DNA from: Kuschelorhynchus macadamiae
Lineage: Eukaryota > Arthropoda > Insecta > Coleoptera > Curculionidae
Direction: 5' to 3'
NCBI GenBank assembly: GCA_030620095.1
Contig: JAUTXW010003818.1
Location: 1 to 64,000, forward strand
DNA: 64,000 nucleotides
The translations under genes and the position numbers were made by a program. Below are positions 26,721 through 39,190 of the stretch, in pieces; position 1 is the stretch's first letter; every line of letters starts with the position of its first letter. The notes under the pieces were generated by a model that saw only the letters and a list, made by a program, of their open reading frames with translations, was not told where the DNA came from and ran no database searches.

Positions 26721-27589
26721 TTGAATGACTTTGTACCGGACTAAATTAGGTTACGCTTTACTATTCCTAATGAAAGGAAAGATTCATAACGAGAGAAATT
26801 CCGGGAAAAGGAAATTTACCGATTTTTTTTTACTTTTACTCGCGGGTAAAGCTTTTTTAATGCCGTCTTACATAATCGTCAGCGCTCATGGCTCATTTCG
26901 ACGTATAGTAAAATTCACGAAAAATGGTTCTGACTTAATGACTGTAACAAAACTACTTGTATCGAGTTTTGTATCAAACAAACAAGCATAGTTAAGAGGG
27001 CCGAATTGTAATCATTTTTAGGTATAAAAACATTTCTTCTGTTGTATGCATAAAAAGATAATTTTAAATGTTTCCAATGTTTACTTATAATGCTAGAACT
27101 ATTTCTCGCGGGAAGTATTCAGATATAATTCCTTATCATTTTTCGAAATATTACACCTATAAAACAGTATTATGTGGCGTCCGTGAAAAAGCATTGATGG
27201 TGCTTCTTCTAGTGTTCCGGTGCTTTACTTGACACAGGACTTAATTCTAGGGCTGCTGCGAGTAAAACATGTAATTTCACTAAGATATCTCTGATGAAAA
27301 ATTGTGTCAAATCCCATTATATTAAGAACAATTGCCGGTTCCACCAAATTTGATGCGAAAAGTCTACACCATTTAGGAAGAATAACGTGTACTAACATTG
27401 GAAACACACGGCTTACTACTGATAAAACCCAAACAAGCTGTAACATCACTAGCCTGTGGAGTTTATTTTAAAATGGGTTTCAGATATCGTAGAATTGTCA
27501 AAAATGGCGTCTTGAATATACAACATCGATAAGAAAATACCGTTCTGAATATTTTTAAATGTTTCAAGAATTGTCTTTTACCAAAAATT
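26721..27589. other. no recognised gene
   Basis: The N-terminal part of the Tc1-like transposase fragment that follows should lie here, but I could not recognise it. The 88-codon frame at 26725-26991 is unassigned. Confidence 0.35.
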
Positions 27590-28081
27590 CGTTAGAAAAG
27601 TGTGATAGTATTGGACAAAGCGAGCCATCACTGTTGCCAATTACATAAGGCTCCAGGCTCAAATAATACGAAATTGGGGATTCAAAAGTACATAGCAGTC
27701 AGTGATATATATTTTGAAGAATCTTAGAAAAAAGTGATTTTTTTTAGAAGTTTTAAAGGCATTCTGTATAAAAAAATGATATGTATGTGACGTATTGGTA
27801 GAAGAAATGGCGAGGGAAATGGGACATACAGCGCTACACTTCTCGCCCTACCATTGTGTTTTTAATCCCATAGAGCAAATGTGGTACCAATTAAAATTAA
27901 ATATACGTCTTAAAATTTTTCAACTTGTAATATTGTACAGTTATTTAAAAAATGATATTCGCCCAGGTAGTTCAAAACATTCAGTCCATCACGTAATTAC
28001 TGTAGAAAATTCCTGTTACTCTAAATCATATAATTAAACCCATTATAATTAATTTAGATGAGAATAGCGATAGTGAAACAT
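27590..28081 (+). pseudogene. Tc1/IS630-like transposase C-terminal fragment (DDE_3 type)
   Basis: Pieces in order are SHHCCQLHKAPGSNNTKLGI (about 27627-27680), DIYFEES (about 27705), VEEMAREMGHTALHFSPYHC then VFNPIEQMWYQLKLNIRLK (27798-27915), and a short acidic tail INLDENSDSE (28048-28077). In this insect family the usual pattern is a SYHS motif, a VDEMAKEAGHTVLRLPPYHC block, NPIEL.W (containing the last catalytic Glu) and a tail rich in Asp/Glu/Ser. Frameshifts separate the first two pieces from the third. The first catalytic Asp region was not found, so only the last third survives. Confidence 0.72.
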
Positions 28082-30597
28082 AACTAGATATAGAATAATA
28101 TTATAATTGTAAATATATGTTATTCCGAAGTGTTAAATAAAAACTTTTTTAAATTTACTAATGTCTAATATGGCAATTTAACTTGGAGGCTTTTATTTTT
28201 TCTTTTACACACAGTAAGGCACTATGCTAGAAATCTCCGATTGGGCCTCTATGTATGTGTGTCGTCTGAAGGCATCCGAAATACGCACTTAACAGTTAGT
28301 GCATTTTGAGTGACATCCAAGCTGTAATGATATAAGATAAGTGTAGCGCGGTCATAGTCGTTTCTTGTTTCTTGTCTTATATATTCAAAGCCACGCATTT
28401 TATTTTCATTTTTGACATTAATTTGTGATTATTGACTTTTTAACTTCAATATTAATTACTCATTAGAAATATACAGTCCACTTTTAAACAAATCCAGAGA
28501 TGATCACGTAACATAAGCAGTATCTAAAAATTTGTATTTTAGATTCATTTGATTAAATTAATATAAGCACACCCAACGTTTATAACTTTTACAACACTAA
28601 AACCTCGTACACGCTTTCTATGCAACCGTAGTTTAAGGCTAAGAGATGACTTAGGATGTTCTAAGGCGCATATACAACAGAGGAGAGTGAGCAACTAAAA
28701 AATTGAAACCAGTCCTATTTTTGGCAACGATGTGATTGTCGCTGATTTCATTACGCACGGGCAACTAAGCATCTTAATACAGGTAGTGTTGCCTACATAC
28801 GTAAAATGTGCAAGAAGATACTGGAGCGAATTTAAATTCGCGACTCTGCTGCTGCGCCGGAATCACATGATATTTGCAGTGTGACACTTCGATGTGGTTT
28901 GCCGACAAAAACTCCATTAGTCTAGTGAACTAACTGCATATTTAGCCAAATAAAAAATATAGTGGTTGATCTTGAAAAACGATTTTTCGTTTACTTAAAA
29001 ATCCGCTGTGTCTTTAAAAAAAAAAAGATAAAATAAAATTATCTAGATTTTAGAACAAAATATCGGAAAGTCTATAGTTTTTCAATGAACAAAGGATAAC
29101 ACACTTTAACTCGAGAAAGTTTTTCCTTTTTCGGTAAATAAGACGTCGACAGGTAAACGCGTTTTAGTTCCATTAAGAACGCTTGATGAGGAATCTGAAG
29201 TTAGTCACGTCACGTCATACACTCAGCCTAATTTAACAACAAATTAGAGGCGCATGAATTTTTGTGAATTTGTCCTTTGAGCAATCTTTGACTGGCGATT
29301 GAATGCATCCAATATTTATTAAGCCTTTAATTGTAAATAATAATAGCTAAGTTTTTCAGAGAACCCCTTGCGTTAAAACTAAATATTGCAATTAATTAGA
29401 CGTTAGTGCACGAGCAACTGAATTTTCCCGCGATTACGATTTTTCAAGTGCGTGCCTAGCCCAAAAGTCACTCGTGAATAATATTGCCTCCTAGATCATA
29501 GACCAAGTAAGCATATACTTTTATCTCAGCAACAATAAAAAATATATAAGACATGTTTGTATTTTTGAAAACAAACCAACATATTTTTGCCTTAAGGTAA
29601 AAAAGGTGGTTTACGAAAAATTATTTAACCTAATACCGTGTTCGACTATACCGGAAATGAAATTATCCCTTTTTTTACACGAAAAGACCGGGTGACAAAC
29701 TTCTCAGAAACTGAGAGAGGTATATTTTTTTTCTATTTGCATTCAATATTGCTTCTTGATTTGCTATTGACCTAGCCCAAAAAACTAAACAAGCCTATTT
29801 TTTTTTAGATTTTGCTTCTATATAAGTATTAGAGGAATGAAATAGAGTGAGACTCTTAGGTGAAAAACTCGTAAATTACGCAGAACATATACTAAAATTC
29901 AAACTAACCTTTTTAAATATATAACGTAGCAACTTAATGTCCTTCTTACTATTTTATCAGCTAATCGAATTATAGGTAACAATACTATTGCATAATATAT
30001 ATTCCATTCCTACTTTGCGTGCAACAAAGAAATAACTATAGAATAAATTATGCAGGACACGACAGCACATGAAGAATAAAGGAACCATTTTCGTTTACTT
30101 ATTCTCTTATCCTCAATGGCACTCTGAGCTACTTTTTCCCATCTTTTCACGACATGCCTTAAGGAAGGTATTTAACTCTTAAAGGCAGGCCAAAATGTAA
30201 CGAAGACAAATTATACTATTGATGTCAAATCATAAATTAATTAATTCTTAAACCAAATGAACTGTCTTCGGTTACTTTCAATTTAATTTAAAATATGCAA
30301 TTACCCAAAGACCGTAGTTGTAAAAAAAAACACATAGCAACACTAAGTATTAAACACAGAACTTGCATCGGAAAAAAAATATTCAGTGATTTCAACGCAA
30401 TTACCATTTTATCATGTTTGGCAATATTAATTTCCTTTTTAGTTTTTCTTTTAATGATACTTGATACGACTGAATTTAGTACACGTTCGTATTTCTACTT
30501 CTTTTACTATATTTCTTAAATATTGCTAACACAAATCTTGCAGGAGCAGCAAAATTCAAACAGATAGCAAAACTCTGAATTAACAAAGTTTTATTTT
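28082..30597. other. no recognised gene over 2.5 kb
   Basis: The only item noted is the GCTGCTGCGCC...AGTGTGACACTTCGATGTGG motif (28848-28897), which resembles 17742-17781. The frame at 30295-30519 has a hydrophobic segment (ILSCLAILISFLVFLLMIL) but no other sign of being a gene. Confidence 0.35.
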
Positions 30598-30718
30598 GTC
30601 CGCCTTTGACAGGTGACATTACCGCTTAGCGTGGCTGCGAGGTGCTAAACTGGCGCCGCGACGGCCGACGCCTGCACGTCGGGACGCCTGACTCTCCGAT
30701 CTCTTAATCCGACGTATA
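30598..30718. other. GC-rich island inside the AT-rich intron
   Basis: About 120 bases rich in CpG (for example TGGCGCCGCGACGGCC and GCACGTCGGGACGCC), in contrast to the very AT-rich surroundings. No open frame of note is present. It could be a regulatory element or an alternative first exon of foxo, or part of an old insertion. The sequence alone does not decide. Confidence 0.5.
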
Positions 30719-30880
30719 TTCGCTTCACAGTTGAAAATTAATCACCTTTCTGCCCCTGTTGGATTCGTTGCACTATTGAATAATATAAAAAGATTTGTTC
30801 AATTTCTTTTTAATTTGCATGAAGAAAATCCGAAAACGTCTTAAATTTATAATAACGCGAGGCACAAATATAAAATAAAA

Positions 30881-31744
30881 AATTTAAAGTTAATATCTAG
30901 TATATTCAAAAAGTTAGAATTAGTAGTTGAGAAAAAACTTCCTTTTGTGATAAAGTTAAAAGTAACTTCAGTATACTCCACACAACACTTGAAATATGGC
31001 TCAATCACAACAGATACTCAGCTTATTGTGAAAGAAGAACCGCTTAACGTAATATAGATATTTTAAGGTAGATAGTGAATAATACGGGGTGATCCGTTGT
31101 CCAATATTTCCCTTTGCTATAAGGCCTAGAACACATTTTTGAATGCAAAACTCGTATGATACAAGGATGTGCACATTTTAAAAATGTTTTTCACAATTCA
31201 CATTAATTATTTATTAACATATTTAAATTTTAAATGTATTTTTTTTAACATAATCCCCACCTTGGAGTCATAAATAGTAAAACAAAAAAAAACGTATAAA
31301 ACACATTTTTTAAATTTAAAGTTAATATCTAGTATATTCAAAAAGTTAGAATTAGTAGTTGAGAAAAAACTTCCTTTTGTGATAAAGTTAAAAGTAACTT
31401 CAGTATACTCCACACAACACTTGAAATATGGCTCAATCACAACAGATACTCAGCTTATTGTGAAAGAAGAACCGCTTAACGTAATATAGATATTTTAAGG
31501 TAGATAGTGAATAATACGGGGTGATCCGTTGTCCAATAGTTCCCTTTGCTATAAGGCCTAGAACACATTTTTGAATGCAAAACTCGTATGATACAAGGAT
31601 GTGCACATTTTAAAAATGTTTTTCACAATTCACATTAATTATTTATTAACATATTTAAATTTTAAATGTATTTTTTTTAACACAATCCCCACCTTGGAGT
31701 CATAAATAGTAAAACAAAAAAAAACGTTTAAAACACATTTTTTA
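30881..31744. repeat. tandem duplication, two units of 432 bp
   Basis: AATTTAAAGTTAATATCTAG begins at 30881 and at 31313. The units are nearly identical, differing at a handful of positions (for example TATTTCCC versus AGTTCCC), so the event is recent. A 77-codon minus-strand frame at 31207-31440 crosses the junction and is not taken as a gene. Confidence 0.95.
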
Positions 31745-32230
31745 AACACATTGTTTAAAACTAAAACAAAAAAAATCATCCCTGCTTCCGGTTATCACCC
31801 AAAGAAATCAAAGAATAGATGTTTAAAAGTTACGATAGTCGACATTTTATATTTAACAATGTATTCTTGACCTTGTCAAAACTTAGTTTTAACAGAAATC
31901 ATCGCCCTAACTTGTATATTTCTATTATTTTCTGAATGAATTTAAGCACTTAAATTCACAGATACCTGAAGTAGCATGACCATATGAACGGCATATAGAC
32001 TAGCTATTGCCGCTATACTATTACAGTAGAAAAAATATTTCAATATAAGTTAATAAAAATTAAGTTAAGATATTTGAAAACGAGTTTTTCAACAATTTTT
32101 TGTGTCTAAAACTAATTAAAGGACCCCTCACACCGCATATAGAACATGGCTTTCGGCAATTTTTTTTCAAAATTTGATATATTGAAGAACTCAGCATTCG
32201 TATCAAATGTCTTCATAACCGAAACAAAAT
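31745..32230. other. no recognised feature
   Basis: AT-rich spacer before the interrupted repeat at 32231. Confidence 0.35.
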
Positions 32231-32325
32231 GTTATGACATTTGGTAAAGGCAATACAATAGAAAGCTAAAGAATTTTTTCTAGCTATACTATGAATGGCT
32301 CTGATTGTATAAATACTCAGGTATA

Positions 32326-33280
32326 CGGGGTGTACCAAGTTAAGTGCCCACTATTGCTAACTTGTTTATTACGGGAGCTACAAAGTCAGTTAAATTAGCA
32401 AACTAGTAGTATTTTTTATTGTGATTAGAAAAGTAAAAAAAGAAAAACAATCGAACATTGGGTTTCTGATTAAATTTAAAAAATAGTATTTTTTTTAATA
32501 GGACACCCTTTAAATTTTTTACTGTTTTGATTGCAAATCTTCTGCTGAACAAAAAATTTTATATGCATTACTGGCCTAAAGTTAAAAATAACCTATGTAT
32601 TCATATATTCCGCTTTTAGATAATGAAAGCTATGTATGTTTAAAATTTTATTTTACATTTTTACTTAGTATTTTATTTAGAAATAAGAATAATGTAAATT
32701 TATAAAAAGTGGGCAAATATATCTCCATTTTCTTCAATTTAATTTTTCAGAAATATTGAAAAACTTTGTGGACGATATAAACCTAGAAGCACGCAATGAA
32801 ATATATTTCTACCAAGATGGAGTCATATGGTCCGTTAAGCCACAATATTGCTCGACAGACTTTTTCAAAATACGTGGATAGCAACAAATGGTCGGTGGCC
32901 ACCAAGACGCCCTGACATAACTCCATTAGACTTTTACTTTTGGCGTTATACCAAAGAAGAGGTATATAAAAATAGATATTTGACATTAGACGAACTTCAA
33001 CATAATATTAGGCGCATTGTAACCTCTATCGATGGCAGAACAGTTTTGAAGAAAATGGAGATATATTTGTCCACTTGTTATAAATTTAAATTATTCTTAT
33101 TTCTAACTTAAGTAAAATGCTAAGTAAAAACGTAAAATAAAATTTTATTTTAAAAATACATATTCCATTGTTTTTTTTAACAATTTTAATCATAATAAAA
33201 ATTGCTACTAGTTTGCTAATTTAATCGACTTTGTAGCTCCCGTACTAAACAAGTTAGCAATAGTGCGCACTGAATTTGTT
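32326..33280 (+). mobile_element. TIR DDE transposon inserted in repeat X
   Basis: Inverted repeats of about 68 bp bound the element. Left (32343-32410) reads AGTGCCCACTATTGCTAACT then TGTTTATTACGGGAGCTAC. Right (33203-33271) is its complement with about six mismatches. The outer left end CGGGGTGTACC resembles the CAGGGTGTCCC ends of the elements at 40021 and 57718. A decayed transposase lies inside. The precise right edge and target duplication are unclear. Confidence 0.8.
32765..33090 (+). pseudogene. DDE transposase C-terminal remnant (same superfamily as 9680-10545)
   Basis: FVDDINLEARNEIYFYQDG (32768-32824) corresponds to the second catalytic Asp block (family pattern QDGAPAH). After a frameshift, RWPPRRPDITPLDFYFWRY (about 32896-32952) holds the third acidic residue, followed by TKEEVYKNRYLTLDELQHNI. 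The N-terminal HTH and first Asp are absent, so the roughly 950 bp element is an internally deleted, non-autonomous copy. Confidence 0.75.
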
Positions 33281-33343
33281 GTTTGTTTTATAGAGACTTT
33301 TTTAAACTATATAAACACCTTTTGACATTAAAACCGTTTTGAA

Positions 33344-34493
<1,150 letters not shown>

Positions 34494-35145
34494 AGATGCG
34501 CTGGCTGGCGAGCACACCTTGTTTTCTTCCCACCATGGTCAAGTTCATCTTGAGCAATCTCTTCTTTTTTCGTTTTGACCTATCGCCTTTCATTAAAAAA
34601 TGTACATCGAGGTCTCTGGTCGGTCACTCAGGCGTAGCCTTGTTTCGTATTTCATTACTTCTTTGTTTGATTATGTTTGTTTCATGTACTTTGTAAAATG
34701 TGTTTTGTTTATGGTAAAATTATATATTATTCAATTGTATTTTCCGTTGTATTGTATATTCATTTTAGGTTTGATGATGCCCGTTAGGGCGAAACATGTA
34801 ACCTATTCTTAATTTATAAACTTATTTTTGGCTGAGACCCAGGTTTTGTGTATAATTTTTAATTTGATAATTCTAATATGTTATGACATTTGGTAAAGAC
34901 AAATTAAAACAAGGACATTTTGCTCAATAAAAAGCTAAAGGAATTTGTTCTAGCTATACTATGAATGGCTCTGATTGTATACATACCTAGGTATATATTG
35001 TTTTATAGAGATTCTTTTAAACTTCACCCTAGTAACCATTTTGTTATTTGTAATAACTGTCACTAGTAAAGCTTTTTCTTATAATTAAGAAAGGCTTCTA
35101 ATTAACATAGCACTTGTCATGGTGATCGTGTGCAGTGTTTCACGT
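34494..35145 (+). repeat. repeat X, copy B (intact, carries a hammerhead motif)
   Basis: About 650 bp present in inverted orientation at 38244-38847, and in part at 32231. It starts AGATGCGCTGGCTGGCGAGC and ends GTGCAGTGTTTCACGT. No convincing protein is encoded. It lies exactly between PLE copies 1 and 2. Because it contains a hammerhead-type self-cleaving motif, it may be part of another Penelope-like element or a non-autonomous retrozyme. Confidence 0.85.
34766..34805 (+). ncRNA. hammerhead ribozyme motif (type I, minimal)
   Basis: Stem I is TAGGT (34766-34770) with ACCTA (34801-34805). The core box is TTGATGA (34771-34777) against the consensus CUGANGA, so only C3 is changed, to U. Stem II is GCCC-GTTA-GGGC (34779-34790), then GAAAC, a two-base-pair stem III with loop AT (AC-AT-GT), and cleavage position A at 34800. 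The TGATGATGCC...GGCGAAAC arrangement with a tiny stem III is the form known from Penelope-like elements and animal retrozymes. The C3U change would be expected to weaken cleavage. Confidence 0.62.
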
Positions 35146-35164
35146 ATAATCTATGTAAGCTATG

Positions 35165-37144
35165 AGCTGGAGTGGAAGCTGTCCTTGACTCCTCTGAAGA
35201 AACAAAAGCAGAGGAGATTCGACAAGAAGTGGCAAGAATTTTAAGAACAAGCAAAACACCAAAACAAAACCTAAATGCCACTGAACAAAGGGCCCTAATA
35301 AACCTTCGAAAAAATAAAGACATCACAATCCTTCCAGCAGATAAAGGAAACGTAACTGTGGTTATGAATACTCAAGATTACGTACAAAAAATGCAGGATA
35401 TCCTACAAGACAATTGTTATAGGCCTGTTCCAAGGGACCCGACAACGTACCTAGAAAAAACAACTAAAAATAAAATAAAAAGTTAACCAATAAACCCCGA
35501 AATTCAACAAAAAATCATACCACGGGAAAAGTCGAGCAGATGTCCTAAACTCTATGGTTTACCAAAAATACACAAACCAGGGGCGCCTATCAGACCAATT
35601 GTTAGTGCTGTTAATTCGCCGCTACAAAAACTGGAGAAATACCTTTCTGAAATTATGCAACCAACTGTAGAAAAAGCTGGTTCATTTGTAAAAAACTCGG
35701 AGCATTTCACTCGAATTATACGAGATATCGTCCTTGAAAAAAACGATATCATAGCAAGCCTAGATGTCAAATCGTTATATCCCAGTATTCCAATCGACGA
35801 AGCATTGGACAAGATTGCTATGAACGAGGATTTCCAGGCACATATAATAGAACTTTCGGAGCATTGCCTCAAAAATACTTATTTTTCTTTCAACGGGCAA
35901 ATGTATAAACAAATGGATGGTGCTCCAATGGGGTCCTCGCTATCACCAGTAGTCGCGAATTTATTTATGATATACTTCGAGAAAGAAGCTCTTGAGAAAG
36001 CAAGTTTAAAACCCAAATTATGGATTCGTTATGTGGATGACATATTTATTATATGGTAACATGGTCATGCAGAGCTCGAAAAATTTCTGACTCACGTAAA
36101 TTCAATCCATCCCAGAATACAATTTACTCTAGAGCTAGAGGAAAACAACAAACTACCATTTTTAGATGTTTTGGTCACAAAACTACATAACAGACATTTA
36201 AATGCAAAATCACATCATCACCCAGCACAAATTCAAGCTGTGGCAAATACTCTAATATCTAGATCCGTGCGACTAACTGAAACACAGACGAGACAAAACG
36301 AACTTAAGGTAGTATCTAGTGCTTTAAAGAAAAATGGCTACACAAATCGCACCATAGAGAAAGCTATTAATGCACAGGTTTCCCGAACAACGAACAACAA
36401 AAAATATGAGCCGGGAAAGCAACGAGTAGTCTTACCATATGTAAAAGGCACAACAGACAGAATCGGAAGAATTCTGAGGAAACACAACATACAAACAATA
36501 CACAAGCCACAAACAACTATAGGTAAACTACTCGGAAACCCAAAAGATAAAATCAAACTGGAAAACCACGGAGTGTACAGCATTCCGTGCCAGGACTGTG
36601 AAAAGTTGTACGTAGGGTAAACTAACAGGCGAATATCAGCAAGAGTGGAAGAGCATAAACTCAGCATCAGAAATAAACAAACAACCTCAGCTTTATTCCT
36701 ACATCATCAGGAAACCGGCCATAAAATAAATTTCGATGGGTGTAGGGAGATTGCCAATATAGAACATTATAAGACCAGAATAATCCGAGAAGCCATAGAA
36801 ATTGAAAAACAAGGTGATTTGAATAAAAGGGACGAATCATTAAAACTACCAACAGTATGGAAGACAATAATCGACAAATCTAAAATCGCAAAAACTCAAG
36901 CGCAATTAGCGCAACAACAACAGCACCATCCGGAAAACATAAATAACGACCAACGCCTGCGCAGATATAACCTTCGGCCCCGAGTGGGGGTATAAAAGGA
37001 AGCGTCGCAGTCACCAACACTTCAGTCTCTATTCGGACGCGAGAAAGAAAGCTTCGAAAATGCCAAATGTGATTTTGGCGAAACGTCAGCAAAACTGTTC
37101 TTTTCAGAACGACAGTAATAAACGGATGTACACCCGGAAGGAAA

Positions 37145-37148
<4 letters not shown>
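35165..37148 (+). pseudogene. Penelope-like element copy 2, 5'-truncated and broken
   Basis: Starts inside the coding region at AGCTGGAGTGGAAGC, about residue 85 of copy 4's long frame. It contains the DKG block, the reverse transcriptase core (DVKSLYPSIP, QMDGAPMGSSLSP, YVDDIF) and the GIY-YIG nuclease. Damage relative to copy 4: a 6 bp insertion near 35410, TCA to TAA at 35484, CAA to TAA at 36057 just after YVDDIFIIW, a deletion of about 47 bp near 36193, and CAA to TAA at 36618 after LYVG. The 3' pseudo-LTR has TATAAAAGG (36991), initiator TCAGTC (37022) and the hammerhead-like fold (37051-37090). The tip AAAACACAT runs into (TA)n. Confidence 0.92.

Positions 37149-37199
<51 letters not shown>
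37149..37199. repeat. (TA)n tract at the 3' end of PLE copy 2
   Basis: About 50 bases of TA adjoining the element end. Confidence 0.95.
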
Positions 37200-37203
<4 letters not shown>

Positions 37204-38243
37204 ATTAGAATACCTATAGTATATTATTTCTTATATGTGAATTATGTAAATAAACATTTCAGATGCTTTTATACCCACCTTAAACTATTAAGAAAATTGT
37301 GTACAATGCAAAAGTTAACGTAATTACTAACTGAAACAACAATTACCTACAAAACAAACAGTATTTCTCCATCTTAATTTATAAGGATATATCTACTGAT
37401 ACCTACCTACATTTATTTTATGATAAATCTATACAAAAAAATTGTAATATATTACAAATATAATAAAATGAGTGAAATAATATTAATAATGATACTAATA
37501 ATTATATTTAATATAATATATCAGTATAACATTTTAATAATATTACATATTATTATAGTAATATCGTTACGTAAACAGTTTAACAAAATACTTTTGTCAC
37601 TATTATGTAGAGTAACACCTTACGCTCACTTACACTTAGAGATTTTCGTCCCTACAAATAAAATGTTATAAGACAATTTAAAAAAAAATTCGTTAATTAG
37701 GATTTAGTCATTCATATTTTCAAGAAGAGGAGATTGCCCGACTATTAGAGTTTGCCTCAATTTCAGTAAGTAGGTCATTTAGAAATAAAGTACAGTAAAT
37801 AGAAAATATCCCTCATTATATAAATATGAATATTTTAAACTAAACTTAATTAATCTAAGATAACTTGTTATTTTTTTAATTTACACCACTCCAAACTGAG
37901 AGCAAAAATACACAAGATAGAGAAAAATGATCTAAAAAATATAATTTTTTTTTGAACTAAAGGTTTAAATAGTATTGTTTCTGTTCCCTACATCTAATAT
38001 TATCTCTAAGATTGTGGATGAATATTTAGTATCTTCTACATGTCTGGCGTACCTCATGTACCAAATAAAAGTGGCTATATGCGCACAGCTGCCTAGAATT
38101 CTGGCACTCTCTAGTAGTCGACCTAATCTTCTGTTCTTGAAAACTCTGCCTGCCCTTCGCGTCTCTCTCTAGCATCTCTAATTTTTCTTCGTTATTGGCA
38201 TCAAATAATAATGCCATTTGCCGCCGACCAACATTTTGATTAC
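37200..38243. other. no recognised gene
   Basis: AT-rich spacer. A 78-codon minus-strand frame (38026-38259) reads QCFTCNQNVGRRQMALLFDA then NNEEKLEMLERDAKG, a hydrophilic sequence that extends out of repeat X copy C. It may be a fragment of the element from which X derives, but I do not recognise it. Confidence 0.4.
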
Positions 38244-38847
38244 ACGTGAAACACTGCACACGATCACCATGACAAGTGCTATGTTAATTAGAAGCCTTTC
38301 TTAATTATAAGAAAAAGCTTTACTAGTGACAGTTATTACAAATAACAAAATGGTTACTAGGGTGAAGTTTAAAAGAATCTCTATAAAACAATATATACCT
38401 AGGTATGTATACAATCAGAGCCATTCATAGTATAGCTAGAACAAATTCCTTTAGCTTTTTATTGAGCAAAATGTCCTTGTTTTAATTTATCTTTACCAAA
38501 TGTCATAACATATTAGAATTATCAAATTAAAAATTATACACAAAACCTAGGTCTAACGGGCATCATCAAACCTAAAATGAATATACAATACAACGGAAAA
38601 TACAATTGAATAATATATAATTTTACCATAAACAAAACACATTTTACAAAGTACATGAAACAAACATAATCAAACAAAGAAGCAATGAAATACGAAACAA
38701 GGCTACGCCTGAGTGACCGATCAGAGACCTCGATGTACATTTTTTAATGAAAGGCGATAGGTCAAAACGAAAAAAGAAGAGATTGTTCAAGATGAACTTG
38801 ACCATGGTGGGAAGAAAACAAGGTGTGCTCGCCAGCCAGCGCATCTA
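38244..38847 (-). repeat. repeat X, copy C (inverted, hammerhead deleted)
   Basis: Reverse complement of 34494-35145, nearly identical, but lacking 48 bp that in copy B run from inside stem II of the hammerhead (after GCCCGTTAG) to just before the ACCCAGGTTTTGTG segment. The 3' half of the ribozyme is therefore gone. Confidence 0.9.
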
Positions 38848-39030
38848 AGTCAGATGTGAGGTAGCTTTCGAAAAATATGTAGTAGACCCTGGAAATAAAC
38901 GTCAATAAAAATTGTAGGTTAGGTTACTAGTTTGACAAGAATTTTTATTTTTTCTGTGCAAAATAAAGTTTACCTTGAAAGGAAAAGAATTTGATTGTTA
39001 GATTCATTTAGGTATTATGAACCAAGAACA

Positions 39031-39190
39031 ATGTCTTGTGTGGTTACAGATTGCTTCAACCACTATAAAACGAAGGACAACTGTAATATAAAGTCTCACA
39101 GATTTCTTAAAAACCCTGATTTCTACAGTACAGAGGTTTCATGCTTGCCACAAATATGACATAATTACCTTAAATAACGGTAAATATTTG
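39031..39190 (+). pseudogene. THAP-domain fragment (P-element-like or THAP protein), decayed
   Basis: ATG begins MSCVVTDCFNHYKTKDNCNI then KSHRFLKNPDFYSTEV. This has the C-x4-C pair and the SHRFLKNP (FHRFP-like) block typical of the zinc-binding THAP domain. After about 35 codons another frame reads RFHACHKYDIITLNNGKY, which fits the expected W..AC.R.D continuation. The frame is broken and no transposase core was seen downstream. Assignment to a P element is a guess. Confidence 0.5.

Larger units (their letters stand above)
32231..33320 (+). repeat. repeat X, copy A, interrupted by a TIR transposon
   Basis: ATGTTATGACATTTGGTAAA through TAGCTATACTATGAATGGCT to CAGGTATA (32231-32325) matches 34877-34992. 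The sequence resumes after the insertion at TTGTTTTATAGAGAC (near 33283). Copies B (34494-35145) and C (38244-38847) have no insertion at this point. Confidence 0.75.

Noticed and set aside
23826..31744. Tandem duplications read as a CRISPR-like array
   Set aside because: Only two units each, of 218-432 bp, with no spacer pattern, and the DNA is eukaryotic.
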